Notes under the pieces: model-generated
Told to the model about the DNA's origin: nothing
The model's database searches: none
The model's input: only the letters and a program-made list of their open reading frames with translations
From: Maccoyibacter intestinihominis
GTDB taxonomy: Bacteria; Bacillota; Clostridia; Lachnospirales; Lachnospiraceae
DNA length: 64,000 bases
NCBI RefSeq assembly: GCF_040096355.1
Contig: NZ_JBBMEX010000009.1
Location: 103,066 to 167,065, forward strand
Reading direction: 5' to 3'
Shown: positions 35,004 through 43,371 of the stretch, one piece after another
Layout: every line of letters starts with the position of its first letter
Position numbering within the stretch: the stretch's first letter is position 1
Program-made: the position numbers and the translations under genes

Positions 35004-36329
35004 TTATCTGCTCTTTGAAAATTCGATCTCTATCTTTGTTCCTTTGCCTTTTTCACTGGTCAGCTCCATATGAGCGCCATGCTGCTGGATGATATGTTTT
35101 ACAATGGCAAGTCCAAGTCCGGTTCCTCCGGTGGATTTCGAGCGGCTCTTATCTACCCGGTAAAATCTTTCAAAAATCCTCTCCTGATGCTCTTTGGAAA
35201 TTCCGATACCATTGTCCTCGACACAAAGATAGATTTTTCCCTTTACCGGTTTTACCGTAACATCTACTTTTCCACCTTCGTTATTATAACGGATCGCATT
35301 GTCACAAAGATTATAGACGACCTCTTCAAGCATTTCTTTGTTGCCTTCTAAGTAAGCATTTGTTCCATGTATCGAAATGGTAATACCATGATTCTCGGCT
35401 GAAAATTTCAGCATATTCACACAATCCTCAGCTATTTTATATAAGTCGATCGCTTCATAGATCACCTTCTGTTCGGAGGTGTCTAACTGCGACAGACGGA
35501 TCGTATCATTGATCAGGGTCAGCAGACGTTTTGCACTCTTATGGATCTCTCCCGCAAAACGGATCGTCTCCTCTTCATTTGTCATTCCGTTCTGTATCAG
35601 TTCGGAATAGCCGGAGATGGCTGTTAACGGTGTCTTTAATTCATGTGATACATTTGCCGTAAACTCCTGCCGCATCTTTGCATTCATTAAAATATTTTTA
35701 TGCTGCTCCTGTATCGTATTGATAAACGGCATCAGTTCTTTATAGGTTGTGATGTCCTCTAAGTGATCCAGATTCTCTGACATCTGCTCGATCGGCAACA
35801 ACAGGCTCTTTGTCAGAACATCTGACAGCATCTTACTGATCGCAAGAATCACAAAGATCAGGATCAGGATTGCCGGAGTCACTTTGATAAAGACACTCCA
35901 GATACTTCTTGACTCCTTTGCAACACGAAGAATATTTCCATCGTCTAAACGGACTGCATAATAAAACGTATTCTTATCTAAAGTATCCGACGTACGGATT
36001 GCTTTTCCATTTCCATGCTTTAATGCCTGGCGGACCTCCTGCCGGTTTGCATGGTTCTCCATTTTTTTTGCATCCGCAAAACTGTCGTAAAAGACTTTTC
36101 CGTCTTTTTTTATCATTGTGATCCTGAGGTCATCCACATCAGGATCGTATTCTCCCTGCAGGATCTGATCGTATGACTGTGTCTCTTTGATGACATCTGC
36201 ATAGGTCTTTAACTCGTCTACAACTTCACTCTTAAATAATTCATAAAAAATAACGGTAGATAAACAGAATGTTAACAGAATACCTACCGCCGAAATAAAC
36301 ATAAATTGAAGATTTATCTTTTTTTTCAT
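35004..36329 (-). CDS. phoR: Phosphate-regulon sensor kinase PhoR
   Basis: 441 residues. Membrane helix about 7-26, an extracellular sensor of roughly 120 residues, second helix about 148-170, a HAMP-like linker, then HisKA with HELKTPLTAISGYSELI and an HATPase domain (NLCDNAIRYN, DNGIGI, GGTGLGLAIVKHI). It starts 8 bases after phoP. With PhoP and the Pst/PhoU complex it senses phosphate supply. Assignment rests on position next to the Pi genes. Confidence 0.88.
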   Translation of the reverse strand: MKKKINLQFMFISAVGILLTFCLSTVIFYELFKSEVVDELKTYADVIKETQSYDQILQGEYDPDVDDLRITMIKKDGKVFYDSFADAKKMENHANRQEVRQALKHGNGKAIRTSDTLDKNTFYYAVRLDDGNILRVAKESRSIWSVFIKVTPAILILIFVILAISKMLSDVLTKSLLLPIEQMSENLDHLEDITTYKELMPFINTIQEQHKNILMNAKMRQEFTANVSHELKTPLTAISGYSELIQNGMTNEEETIRFAGEIHKSAKRLLTLINDTIRLSQLDTSEQKVIYEAIDLYKIAEDCVNMLKFSAENHGITISIHGTNAYLEGNKEMLEEVVYNLCDNAIRYNNEGGKVDVTVKPVKGKIYLCVEDNGIGISKEHQERIFERFYRVDKSRSKSTGGTGLGLAIVKHIIQQHGAHMELTSEKGKGTKIEIEFSKSR

Positions 36330-36336
36330 CTTATCA

Positions 36337-37008
36337 CTACTCCAATCGATAGCCTACGTTACGCACGGTCTTGATCCGTTTTCCACTTTCGCCTAACTTC
36401 TGACGGAGTGTCTTAATGTGCATATCAAGGGTTCTCGATTCTCCTTCAAAGTCTACTCCCCAGACGCGTTCCATAATTACGTCACGGGAAAGAACAATGC
36501 CAACGTTCTGGAGCATAAGTTTCAAAAGTTCAAATTCCTTATAAGTAAGCTCGCAGGGCTGACCCTGCACGCTTACTCTATGTTTCTCATTATCAATAGA
36601 GATTTCACCTAAGGACAAAATCTTTGATTCGTCCATATTCATACTTCTGCGAAGAAGCGCTTTCACTCTGGAGATCAGCTCCATGACTCCAAATGGCTTT
36701 GTCAGATAATCGTCTGCTCCTGAATCCAGCCCCTTTACCTTATCAATTTCCGTGGTTTTCGCTGTTACCATAATGATCGGAACTTTTCTGGTCTCCGGAT
36801 TTTTTCTGAGTTTTCTTAAAATCTCAAGTCCGTCCTCGTCCGGAAGCATGATATCTAAAAGGATCAAGTCCGGAACCTTATCCGAAAGTTTATGGTAAAA
36901 ATCTTTTGCACACTCAAAATCCATTACCGTATAACCACTGTTTTTTAAAGAAAATGTCTCAATTTCTCGAATATTCACATCATCTTCTACAATGTAAATC
37001 AAAGCCAT
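36337..37008 (-). CDS. phoP: OmpR-type response regulator PhoP
   Basis: 223 residues. Receiver with phospho-acceptor Asp in LILLDIMLPDEDG, MVTAKTTEIDKVKGLDSGADDYLTKPF, then a winged helix (ELTYKEFELLKLMLQNVG, SRTLDMHIKTLRQKL, RNVGYRLE). It should bind the 11-bp-spaced TTTACA repeats upstream of the cotransporter gene and pstS. Forms a unit with phoR; the Na/Pi cotransporter gene is upstream by 17 bases, so the three are probably cotranscribed. Confidence 0.9.
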   Translation of the reverse strand: MALIYIVEDDVNIREIETFSLKNSGYTVMDFECAKDFYHKLSDKVPDLILLDIMLPDEDGLEILRKLRKNPETRKVPIIMVTAKTTEIDKVKGLDSGADDYLTKPFGVMELISRVKALLRRSMNMDESKILSLGEISIDNEKHRVSVQGQPCELTYKEFELLKLMLQNVGIVLSRDVIMERVWGVDFEGESRTLDMHIKTLRQKLGESGKRIKTVRNVGYRLE

Positions 37009-37024
37009 TTCATCACCTGCTTTT

Positions 37025-38803
37025 TTATTTGTCAGCTTTACCTATCTGATATTTATTATAATACATCTGATATAAGTTCTGGAAGTCTTTATTATCCTTC
37101 TGTTTTACTTCATTCAGATATTCGTGTGTTTCAAATCCATCTTCTTCTACCTGGATCAGGCAGACTGCGATGTTTGAACAGTGATCTGCCACACGCTCAT
37201 AGTTTGTCAGAATGTCAGACAGGGAAAGTCCGAGTTCAATCGTACATTTTCCTTTGCGAAGACGTTTTACATGATGATTCTTGATCTTTACATTCAGATC
37301 ATCAATGACTTCTTCTAACGGCTCTACTCTTTCAGCAAGTGCCATGCTTCCTGACTTATATGCCTCTACGGATAGATCCATGATCTCTTTTACTGCTTCG
37401 CCGTAGGTCACTAACTCGCCTTTTGCTTTTTCTGAGAAAGTCTCCTCTTTTGCCTGCATTTCCATTGCAGTTTCGGCTAAGTTCAAAGCGTGGTCACTGA
37501 TCCGCTCAAAATCTCCCATACAGTGGAAAAGATTTGATACGGTATGATTATCCTCATCAGACAGAGGTTTTCCACTTAACTTCATCAGATATGTTCCAAG
37601 CTCATCTTCATAGTGATCGATCATATCCTCTAAACGGAACACATCTTTGACTTTTTTCTGGTCATAATCGGTAATCGAATCAATTGCATACTCTAAGGAA
37701 CGCTGTGCTAATTTTGCCATTTCGATTCCAACATTCTTACACTGGGCAACAGCAAATGCCGGCTTCTCTAAGAAACGTGTATCGAGAAGTTTTGTTGCAT
37801 CCGGGATTTCCTCCACTTTTTCGTCCTCGGTCTCCGGAATGGTAAGTGTTGCCAGCTTTACCAATACCTTTCCAAACGGAAGCAGTACCAGTGTTGCTGC
37901 AATGTTGAAGGTACTGTGAATTACTGCAATACCCATTGGATTTGCCGCATCATTTAAAAATTCAAAATGTACAAACGAGTTAATTGCATAGAATACAATC
38001 ATGAACAGTACGGTTCCTATAATATTAAAATAAAGATGTATCAATGCTGCACGTTTTGCATTTTTCTTTGCTCCAATAGAAGAAATCATTGCCGTAACAC
38101 AGGTTCCGATATTCTGTCCCATGATAATCGGTAATGCGATTCCAAAACTCATCGAACCGGTTGCACAAAGAGCCTGCAAAATACCTACCGATGCAGAAGA
38201 ACTCTGAATAACTGCCGTTAAAACAAGACCTGCTAACATACCAAGAATCGGATTGGTGAAAATCATCAGGATATTTGTAAACTCCGGCACATCTGCAAGA
38301 GGTTTTACTGCTTCACTCATAGTTTCCATACCAAACATCAGGACCGCAAATCCAAGCATAATGGATGCAATGTCTTTTTTCTTGCTGTCCTTTGTCAGCA
38401 TCATCATAAAGATTCCGATTAATGCTAAAATCGGAGCGAATGAGGACGGTTTTAAAAGCTGTATAAAGAAGTTCTCGCTCTCAATTCCCGTCAGACTCAA
38501 AATCCAGGAAGTGATTGTTGTACCAACATTGGCACCCATGATAATTCCCACTGCCTGGGATAATTTCATAATCCCGGAGTTAACAAAACCGACAACCATG
38601 ACTGTCGTTGCCGATGATGACTGAATGACTGCCGTTACTCCTGCACCAAGTAATACTGCTTTAATTGGTGTAGATGTCAGTTTTTCCAAGATCTGTTCCA
38701 GTTTACCACCGGAAGTCTTTGCAAGACCGTCTCCCATAACATCCATTCCGTACAGGAACAGAGCCAGTCCGCCTACCATTGTCAATAAATCAAAAAAATC
38801 CAT
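37025..38803 (-). CDS. Na+/phosphate cotransporter with C-terminal PhoU domain
   Basis: 592 residues. Two inverted Na/Pi-cotransporter repeats, each with the QSSSA signature (VIQSSSATTVMVVGF near residue 60, VIQSSSASVGILQAL near 200), about eight to ten membrane helices. A cytoplasmic PhoU-like helical domain follows (about 350-560). Family members take up phosphate with sodium; the PhoU part probably gates transport. A Pho-box array precedes it, so it should be induced in low phosphate together with pst. Confidence 0.9.
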   Translation of the reverse strand: MDFFDLLTMVGGLALFLYGMDVMGDGLAKTSGGKLEQILEKLTSTPIKAVLLGAGVTAVIQSSSATTVMVVGFVNSGIMKLSQAVGIIMGANVGTTITSWILSLTGIESENFFIQLLKPSSFAPILALIGIFMMMLTKDSKKKDIASIMLGFAVLMFGMETMSEAVKPLADVPEFTNILMIFTNPILGMLAGLVLTAVIQSSSASVGILQALCATGSMSFGIALPIIMGQNIGTCVTAMISSIGAKKNAKRAALIHLYFNIIGTVLFMIVFYAINSFVHFEFLNDAANPMGIAVIHSTFNIAATLVLLPFGKVLVKLATLTIPETEDEKVEEIPDATKLLDTRFLEKPAFAVAQCKNVGIEMAKLAQRSLEYAIDSITDYDQKKVKDVFRLEDMIDHYEDELGTYLMKLSGKPLSDEDNHTVSNLFHCMGDFERISDHALNLAETAMEMQAKEETFSEKAKGELVTYGEAVKEIMDLSVEAYKSGSMALAERVEPLEEVIDDLNVKIKNHHVKRLRKGKCTIELGLSLSDILTNYERVADHCSNIAVCLIQVEEDGFETHEYLNEVKQKDNKDFQNLYQMYYNKYQIGKADK

Positions 38804-38871
38804 CTCTTCTCCTCTTAAATTTACATACTTTACTATTTTTTTACACTATCAAAGCCATTGTAGGTGGGGTT

Positions 38872-38910
38872 TGTAAAAAACAAGGGGTATTTATGTAAAA
38901 TCTATGTAAA
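38872..38910 (-). promoter_or_regulatory. Pho-box array upstream of the Na/Pi cotransporter-phoPR unit
   Basis: On the minus strand TTTACA occurs at 38905-38910, 38894-38899 and 38872-38877. The spacings are 11 and 22 bases, i.e. one helical turn multiples, as expected of PhoP direct-repeat boxes. The array is about 70 bases before the start codon. Confidence 0.8.
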
Positions 38911-38946
38911 TTTTCGAGGTTAGAAGTATTTTCCTTTGCTGTTTTC

Positions 38947-39591
38947 CTAGCCCGGATGGTTTCCTGTAATGGAGAAGATTACCCATTCTGCAATATTTGT
39001 TGCATGATCTCCGATTCTCTCAAGATACTTTGATACCATGAGAAGGTCTGCTGCCTGTTCTCCATTCTCCGGATTCTGATGAATGGCATCTATCAGCTCC
39101 GCTTTGATCTGATCAAACAGATCATCGATCACATCATCACTTTCAATGACTTTTTCCGCTTTTGCCAAATCCTTTTCCACATAGGCTTCGATGCTCTTTA
39201 CCAGCATAACCATTGCTTCTTTTGCCATGGTCTGCAGATGTTCAATGTTTCTGATATAAGGAGTACCCGCCATCAGGATTGTCATCTCAGAAATATCTGC
39301 GGCATGGTCTCCGATTCTTTCCATATCTGTGATCATCTTCAATGCTGCGGATATCTGACGCAGATCCTTTGCCACCGGCTGCTGCTGTAAGAGAAGTTTC
39401 AGACAAAGACTTTCGATTTCTCTTTCTTTTTCATCAATTTCTTCATCGAAGTCCACAATTTCCTTTGCTTTTTTGGCATCCTGCTTCATCAGTGCGGTAA
39501 TTGCCATCTCGATTGCTTCTTCGATCAGGCTGCCCATATTAATCAGTTCATTGTTAAGCTGCTCTAACTGTCTGTCGAATCGGTTTCGCAT
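38947..39591 (-). CDS. phoU: Phosphate transport regulator PhoU
   Basis: 214 residues, two repeated three-helix PhoU domains; each carries the metal-binding pattern (ALKMITDMERIGDHAADISE and VSKYLERIGDHATNIAEW). Start overlaps the pstB stop by one base (TAATG). It links Pst transport to PhoR signalling and restrains uptake. Last gene of pstSCAB-phoU. Confidence 0.96.
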   Translation of the reverse strand: MRNRFDRQLEQLNNELINMGSLIEEAIEMAITALMKQDAKKAKEIVDFDEEIDEKEREIESLCLKLLLQQQPVAKDLRQISAALKMITDMERIGDHAADISEMTILMAGTPYIRNIEHLQTMAKEAMVMLVKSIEAYVEKDLAKAEKVIESDDVIDDLFDQIKAELIDAIHQNPENGEQAADLLMVSKYLERIGDHATNIAEWVIFSITGNHPG

Positions 39592-40343
39592 TATCCAAAC
39601 CTCCCTGTAATGTAATCTTCTGTTCTCTTATCTTTCGGCATAGAGAATAATTCTTCGGTATCTCCATATTCAATCATGTCTCCTAACAGGAAAAATGCTG
39701 TCTTATCTGAGACACGGGTTGCCTGTTGCATATTATGTGTTACCATAATAATTGTATACTTACTTTTTAAATCAATGACTAAATCTTCGATTTTGGAAGT
39801 GGAAATTGGGTCTAATGCAGAAGTCGGCTCATCCATCAGAATTACCTCCGGTTCTACCGCAAGTGCTCTTGCGATACAGAGTCTCTGCTGCTGTCCTCCC
39901 GAAAGACCAAGTGCACTTTTTTTCAGACGATCTTTTAATTCATCCCAGATTGCTGCGTTTCTTAAAGAACGCTCTACAATTTCATCCAGCACTTTTTTAT
40001 TACGGATTCCATGGGTTCGCGGTCCATAGGCAATATTGTCATAAACACTCATTGGAAACGGATTCGGGTTCTGGAATACCATACCTACTCTTTTTCTTAA
40101 CTTATTGACATCCATGTTTCCGTAAATGTCTTCTCCGTCTAAGGTTACGGAACCTGTAATCTTACATCCTTCTACTAAGTCATTCATACGGTTCAGACAT
40201 TTTAAAAATGTGGATTTTCCACATCCGGAAGGTCCGATAAAGGCTGTGATCTCGTTCTCAGCCAGATTCATGTTGATATTTTTTAACGCGTGGTAATCGC
40301 CATAATACAGATTGAGATCTTTGATTTCAAATTTGTTTCCCAT
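39591..40343 (-). CDS. pstB: Phosphate ABC transporter ATP-binding protein
   Basis: 250 residues. Walker A GPSGCGKST near residue 36, signature LSGGQQQRLCIARALA, Walker B VILMDEPTSALDP, and the PstB-specific CLNRMNDLVEGCKITG. Powers phosphate import with PstA and PstC at the inner face of the membrane. Confidence 0.98.
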   Translation of the reverse strand: MGNKFEIKDLNLYYGDYHALKNINMNLAENEITAFIGPSGCGKSTFLKCLNRMNDLVEGCKITGSVTLDGEDIYGNMDVNKLRKRVGMVFQNPNPFPMSVYDNIAYGPRTHGIRNKKVLDEIVERSLRNAAIWDELKDRLKKSALGLSGGQQQRLCIARALAVEPEVILMDEPTSALDPISTSKIEDLVIDLKSKYTIIMVTHNMQQATRVSDKTAFFLLGDMIEYGDTEELFSMPKDKRTEDYITGRFG

Positions 40344-40352
40344 CTGCTCCTC

Positions 40353-41240
40353 CTATTTTTTCGTAAATTTTTTTGCCACAAAATTAGAAAGCATATTGAT
40401 CAGAACTACAACGATCAGTAATACGACCGCTGTTGCATATGCCTGATTTGTGTAAAGTCCCTCTTTTGAAAGACTGTACATATGGATTGCAAGTGTTCTT
40501 CCCGAACTCATGATGCTCGAAGGAATCTCTGCAACCGTACCTGCCGTATAGATCAGCGCTGCTGTTTCACCTACCATACGTCCGATCGCAAGAATGACTC
40601 CTGCTAAAATTCCCGGTACTGCTGACGGAAGAACGATTTTAAATATGGTACGCAGTTTTCCTGCTCCAAGTCCAAAACTTCCTTCACGGAAGGAGTTAGG
40701 AACTGCTAACAATGCCTCTTCCGTTGTTCGCATAATGACCGGAAGCACCATAATGGATAAGGTCAGCGCTCCTGCCAGAAGGGAATAACCGCATTTTAAC
40801 GTTGTAACAAAAAACAACATTCCGAACAGTCCGTAAACTATGGATGGAATTCCTGTCAGTGTTTCCGCCGTAACGCGAACCACTCCCACTAGTTTGTTTC
40901 CTTTTTTTGCATACTCTACTAAATATATCGCTGAAAAAATTCCAATCGGTCCTGCTATACATAAGGAAAGTAAGGTAATCATCAGTGTGTTTATAATTGC
41001 AGGAAGCATGGACACATTTTCGGTCGTATACTTGAGTGCAAAAAGGTCTGTGCTTAGGTTTGGGATTCCTTTTACTAAAATGTAGATCAGGATAAAGCCC
41101 AGTGCTAAAACCGTCAGTAAAATTGCCAGCTTTGTAAGTAATGCAAGAAGGAAAGAACCCGGATGCTTACTGTAGTTTTTTAATTTTTGTTTTCTTGTAA
41201 CCTTATTGATCGGTTCTTGGATTTTCATTTCAACATCCAT
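40353..41240 (-). CDS. pstA: Phosphate ABC transporter permease PstA
   Basis: 295 residues. Six membrane helices and the EAA loop region (LGAGKLRTIFKIVLPSAVPGIL). The 45-residue cytoplasmic N-terminus is as in other PstA. Start overlaps the pstC stop by one base (TAATG). Confidence 0.96.
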   Translation of the reverse strand: MDVEMKIQEPINKVTRKQKLKNYSKHPGSFLLALLTKLAILLTVLALGFILIYILVKGIPNLSTDLFALKYTTENVSMLPAIINTLMITLLSLCIAGPIGIFSAIYLVEYAKKGNKLVGVVRVTAETLTGIPSIVYGLFGMLFFVTTLKCGYSLLAGALTLSIMVLPVIMRTTEEALLAVPNSFREGSFGLGAGKLRTIFKIVLPSAVPGILAGVILAIGRMVGETAALIYTAGTVAEIPSSIMSSGRTLAIHMYSLSKEGLYTNQAYATAVVLLIVVVLINMLSNFVAKKFTKK

Positions 41241-42097
41241 TAATCAGCCCTCCTTCTTTTTAATACGGAAAATAACAGGTTGATCATCAGAATAAATACG
41301 AACAGTACCACACCTGTTGCGATCAATGCTTCTCTGTGAAGGTCTGTAGCATATCCCATCTCGATCACGATATTTCCGGTCAGGGTTCTGATCCCTTTAA
41401 ATATGCCCTTTGGCATTCTTGCCTGGTTTCCTGCAACCATGATAACAGCCATGGTCTCTCCGATCGCTCTTCCGATTCCAAGGACAATTCCTGCCATGAT
41501 TCCCGATTTTGCTGCCGGTACAACGGTACAATATACACTTCTTTCATGTGTTGCACCCAGTGCCAGTGCACCTTCGTAATATTTATTTGGTACGGCACGG
41601 ATGGCTGATTCCGATACTCCGATAATCGTTGGAAGTATCATGATTCCAAGCAGAATGGATGCCGTTAAAATACTGTTTCCGTTCCCTTCAAAGGTATTGC
41701 GGATAAACGGTACAAGTACGACCAGTCCGAAAAATCCATATACAACCGACGGGATTCCCGCTAACAGCTCAACACCCGGTTTGATAATTTTGTAAATTCC
41801 CTTTGGACAGAACTTCGCAAGATAGATTGCGGACAATACACCGATTGGTACTCCAATGATGATTGCTCCTGCCGTTACATAGATACTTCCCAGGATCATT
41901 GGCCAGATCCCGAAAATATTATTTCCCGGTCTCCATCTCTGTCCGAAGATAAAATCGCCAAATCCGATTTTCTTCATTGCCGGTATTCCATTCATGAATA
42001 GAAAAATACAGATTAAAACAACCGATATGATGGATATACATGCTGCAATGAGGAATATGATCTCCATCAGTTTTTCTTTTCCTTTATATTTGCTCAT
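41240..42097 (-). CDS. pstC: Phosphate ABC transporter permease PstC
   Basis: 285 residues. Helices at about 12-34 and 65-275, with GFGDFIFGQRWRPG near residue 40 and ALGATHERSVYCTVVPAAKSGI as the EAA loop. It forms the channel with PstA. It is separated from pstS by 121 bases that hold two hairpins. Confidence 0.96.
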   Translation of the reverse strand: MSKYKGKEKLMEIIFLIAACISIISVVLICIFLFMNGIPAMKKIGFGDFIFGQRWRPGNNIFGIWPMILGSIYVTAGAIIIGVPIGVLSAIYLAKFCPKGIYKIIKPGVELLAGIPSVVYGFFGLVVLVPFIRNTFEGNGNSILTASILLGIMILPTIIGVSESAIRAVPNKYYEGALALGATHERSVYCTVVPAAKSGIMAGIVLGIGRAIGETMAVIMVAGNQARMPKGIFKGIRTLTGNIVIEMGYATDLHREALIATGVVLFVFILMINLLFSVLKRRRAD

Positions 42098-42133
42098 ATC
42101 ATTTCTCTCTCTATTTATTTTCAGATACTACGG

Positions 42134-42211
42134 ATACCCGCTTGTCAGCGGGTATTGTTTCCTTTATTTGAATTACCTTGTTTTAAATGAGGGAAGGAGC
42201 CATAGCTCCTT
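42134..42211 (-). promoter_or_regulatory. Two hairpins in the pstS-pstC intergenic RNA
   Basis: On the minus strand AAGGAGC-tatg-GCTCCTT (42194-42211) follows the pstS stop, and ATACCCGC-tgacaa-GCGGGTAT (42134-42155) follows nearer pstC. Neither has a clean T-run. Such stems commonly protect the pstS message or partly terminate, giving more binding protein than permease; this role is inference. Confidence 0.5.
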
Positions 42212-42218
42212 AACCTTT

Positions 42219-43127
42219 TTACAGCTCATCCCAGCTTGTTACATCTCCTAAGTAGATATCTTTTACCTGGTCGGATGTGATGTCATCTAATGTGTTGTTT
42301 TTGTTTACGATGACTGCGATTCCGTCCATTGCGATTGCTGTTGCTTTTAACTCGCTCTCGCTGTCTTTTAATTCACGGGATGCCATTCCGATATCACAGG
42401 TTCCTTCCATTGCTGCTGTCATACCTGTTGTGGAATCACTTTCCTGAACTTCGATCTCTGCTTCTTTGTTTACTGCTAAGTATGCTTCTTTTAATTTTTC
42501 CATAACCGGTGTTACAGAAGAAGAACCTGCAACTACGATCTTACCTTTTGCTCCGTTGCTCTCGAATTTTCCATCTGATACGGAAATGTATCCGTTGTCT
42601 TCGATTACTTTCTGTCCGTCATCACTCATGATGTAGTTGATGAAATCCTGTGCAACATCACTTACGTTGTCTTTTGTTACAATGTTGAATGGTCTGGAGA
42701 TTTTGTAAGAACCATCTTTAATGGTATCTACGCTTGGCTCTACTCCGTCTACCTTTAATGCTTTGGTTGTGTCATCTAAAGAACCTAAGGATGCATAACC
42801 GATCGCGTAATCATCTCCGGCTACTGTGGTCATCATAACTGCTGTGCTGTTTGCGATAACAGCTTCCTCTGTGGTCATGTCCACTTTTTCACCGTTCTCT
42901 TCCTGCTGTACTCCAAACAGTTCGATGAATGCTCCTCTTGTTCCGGAACCATCCTCACGGGATACTACGGTAATATCTGAGCTTGTATCAAATCCGTCTG
43001 ACTTCTTTTCACCTGTTGTCTCTGTCTTTGCAGAATCATCTTTTTTGTTGTCTGCACTGCTGCCGCATCCTGTTAATGCACCGATCGTCATTAAGCCGGC
43101 AAGTAATAAACACACTGTTTTTTTCAT
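42219..43127 (-). CDS. pstS: Phosphate-binding lipoprotein PstS, circularly permuted
   Basis: 302 residues. Lipoprotein signal with lipobox LTGC (Cys21), then a linker to about residue 48. The order of the conserved blocks differs from ordinary PstS. Here SREDGSGTRGAF (56-67), AIGYASLGSL and QDFINYIMSDDGQKVIEDNGYI (the usual middle and end) come first. GKIVVAGSSSVTPVMEKL (195-212), GMASREL and IYLGDVTSW (the usual beginning) come last, ending two residues later. All ligand-binding segments are present, so phosphate binding is likely kept. It heads pstSCAB-phoU and is preceded by Pho boxes. The swap cannot be an ORF-calling artefact because the reading frame is continuous. Confidence 0.93.
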   Translation of the reverse strand: MKKTVCLLLAGLMTIGALTGCGSSADNKKDDSAKTETTGEKKSDGFDTSSDITVVSREDGSGTRGAFIELFGVQQEENGEKVDMTTEEAVIANSTAVMMTTVAGDDYAIGYASLGSLDDTTKALKVDGVEPSVDTIKDGSYKISRPFNIVTKDNVSDVAQDFINYIMSDDGQKVIEDNGYISVSDGKFESNGAKGKIVVAGSSSVTPVMEKLKEAYLAVNKEAEIEVQESDSTTGMTAAMEGTCDIGMASRELKDSESELKATAIAMDGIAVIVNKNNTLDDITSDQVKDIYLGDVTSWDEL

Positions 43128-43214
43128 CTTTTTTCCTCCATATTATCTTTTTCATATTATGAAATTTTATGTTTCCTTCTCTTTGGAAGGTATGATTTTA
43201 TTCTAAAAACCCTA

Positions 43215-43260
43215 TGTAAAATATAAAATCACTCTTATGTAAAATGGGGGTAAAATGTAA
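43215..43260 (-). promoter_or_regulatory. Pho-box array upstream of pstS
   Basis: Minus-strand TTTACA at 43215-43220 and 43238-43243, plus TTTACC at 43249-43254 and ATTACA at about 43255-43260. The 11-base step between the 43238 and 43249 boxes matches PhoP direct repeats; 43215 is 23 bases away. Confidence 0.7.
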
Positions 43261-43261
43261 T

Positions 43262-43306
43262 TAAAAAAATTACACAGACAAAACTCTATCATTTCGTCTG
43301 TGTAAT
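43262..43306 (-). terminator. Terminator of pepT
   Basis: On the minus strand ATTACACAGAC and GTCTGTGTAAT form an 11-bp perfect stem followed by a run of seven T residues. Confidence 0.88.
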
Positions 43307-43371
43307 CCTATAATTTTTCTGAAAAAATATTTTGTTTCTTAAACTAGCGGGCTGCACAAAATATGGAATGA

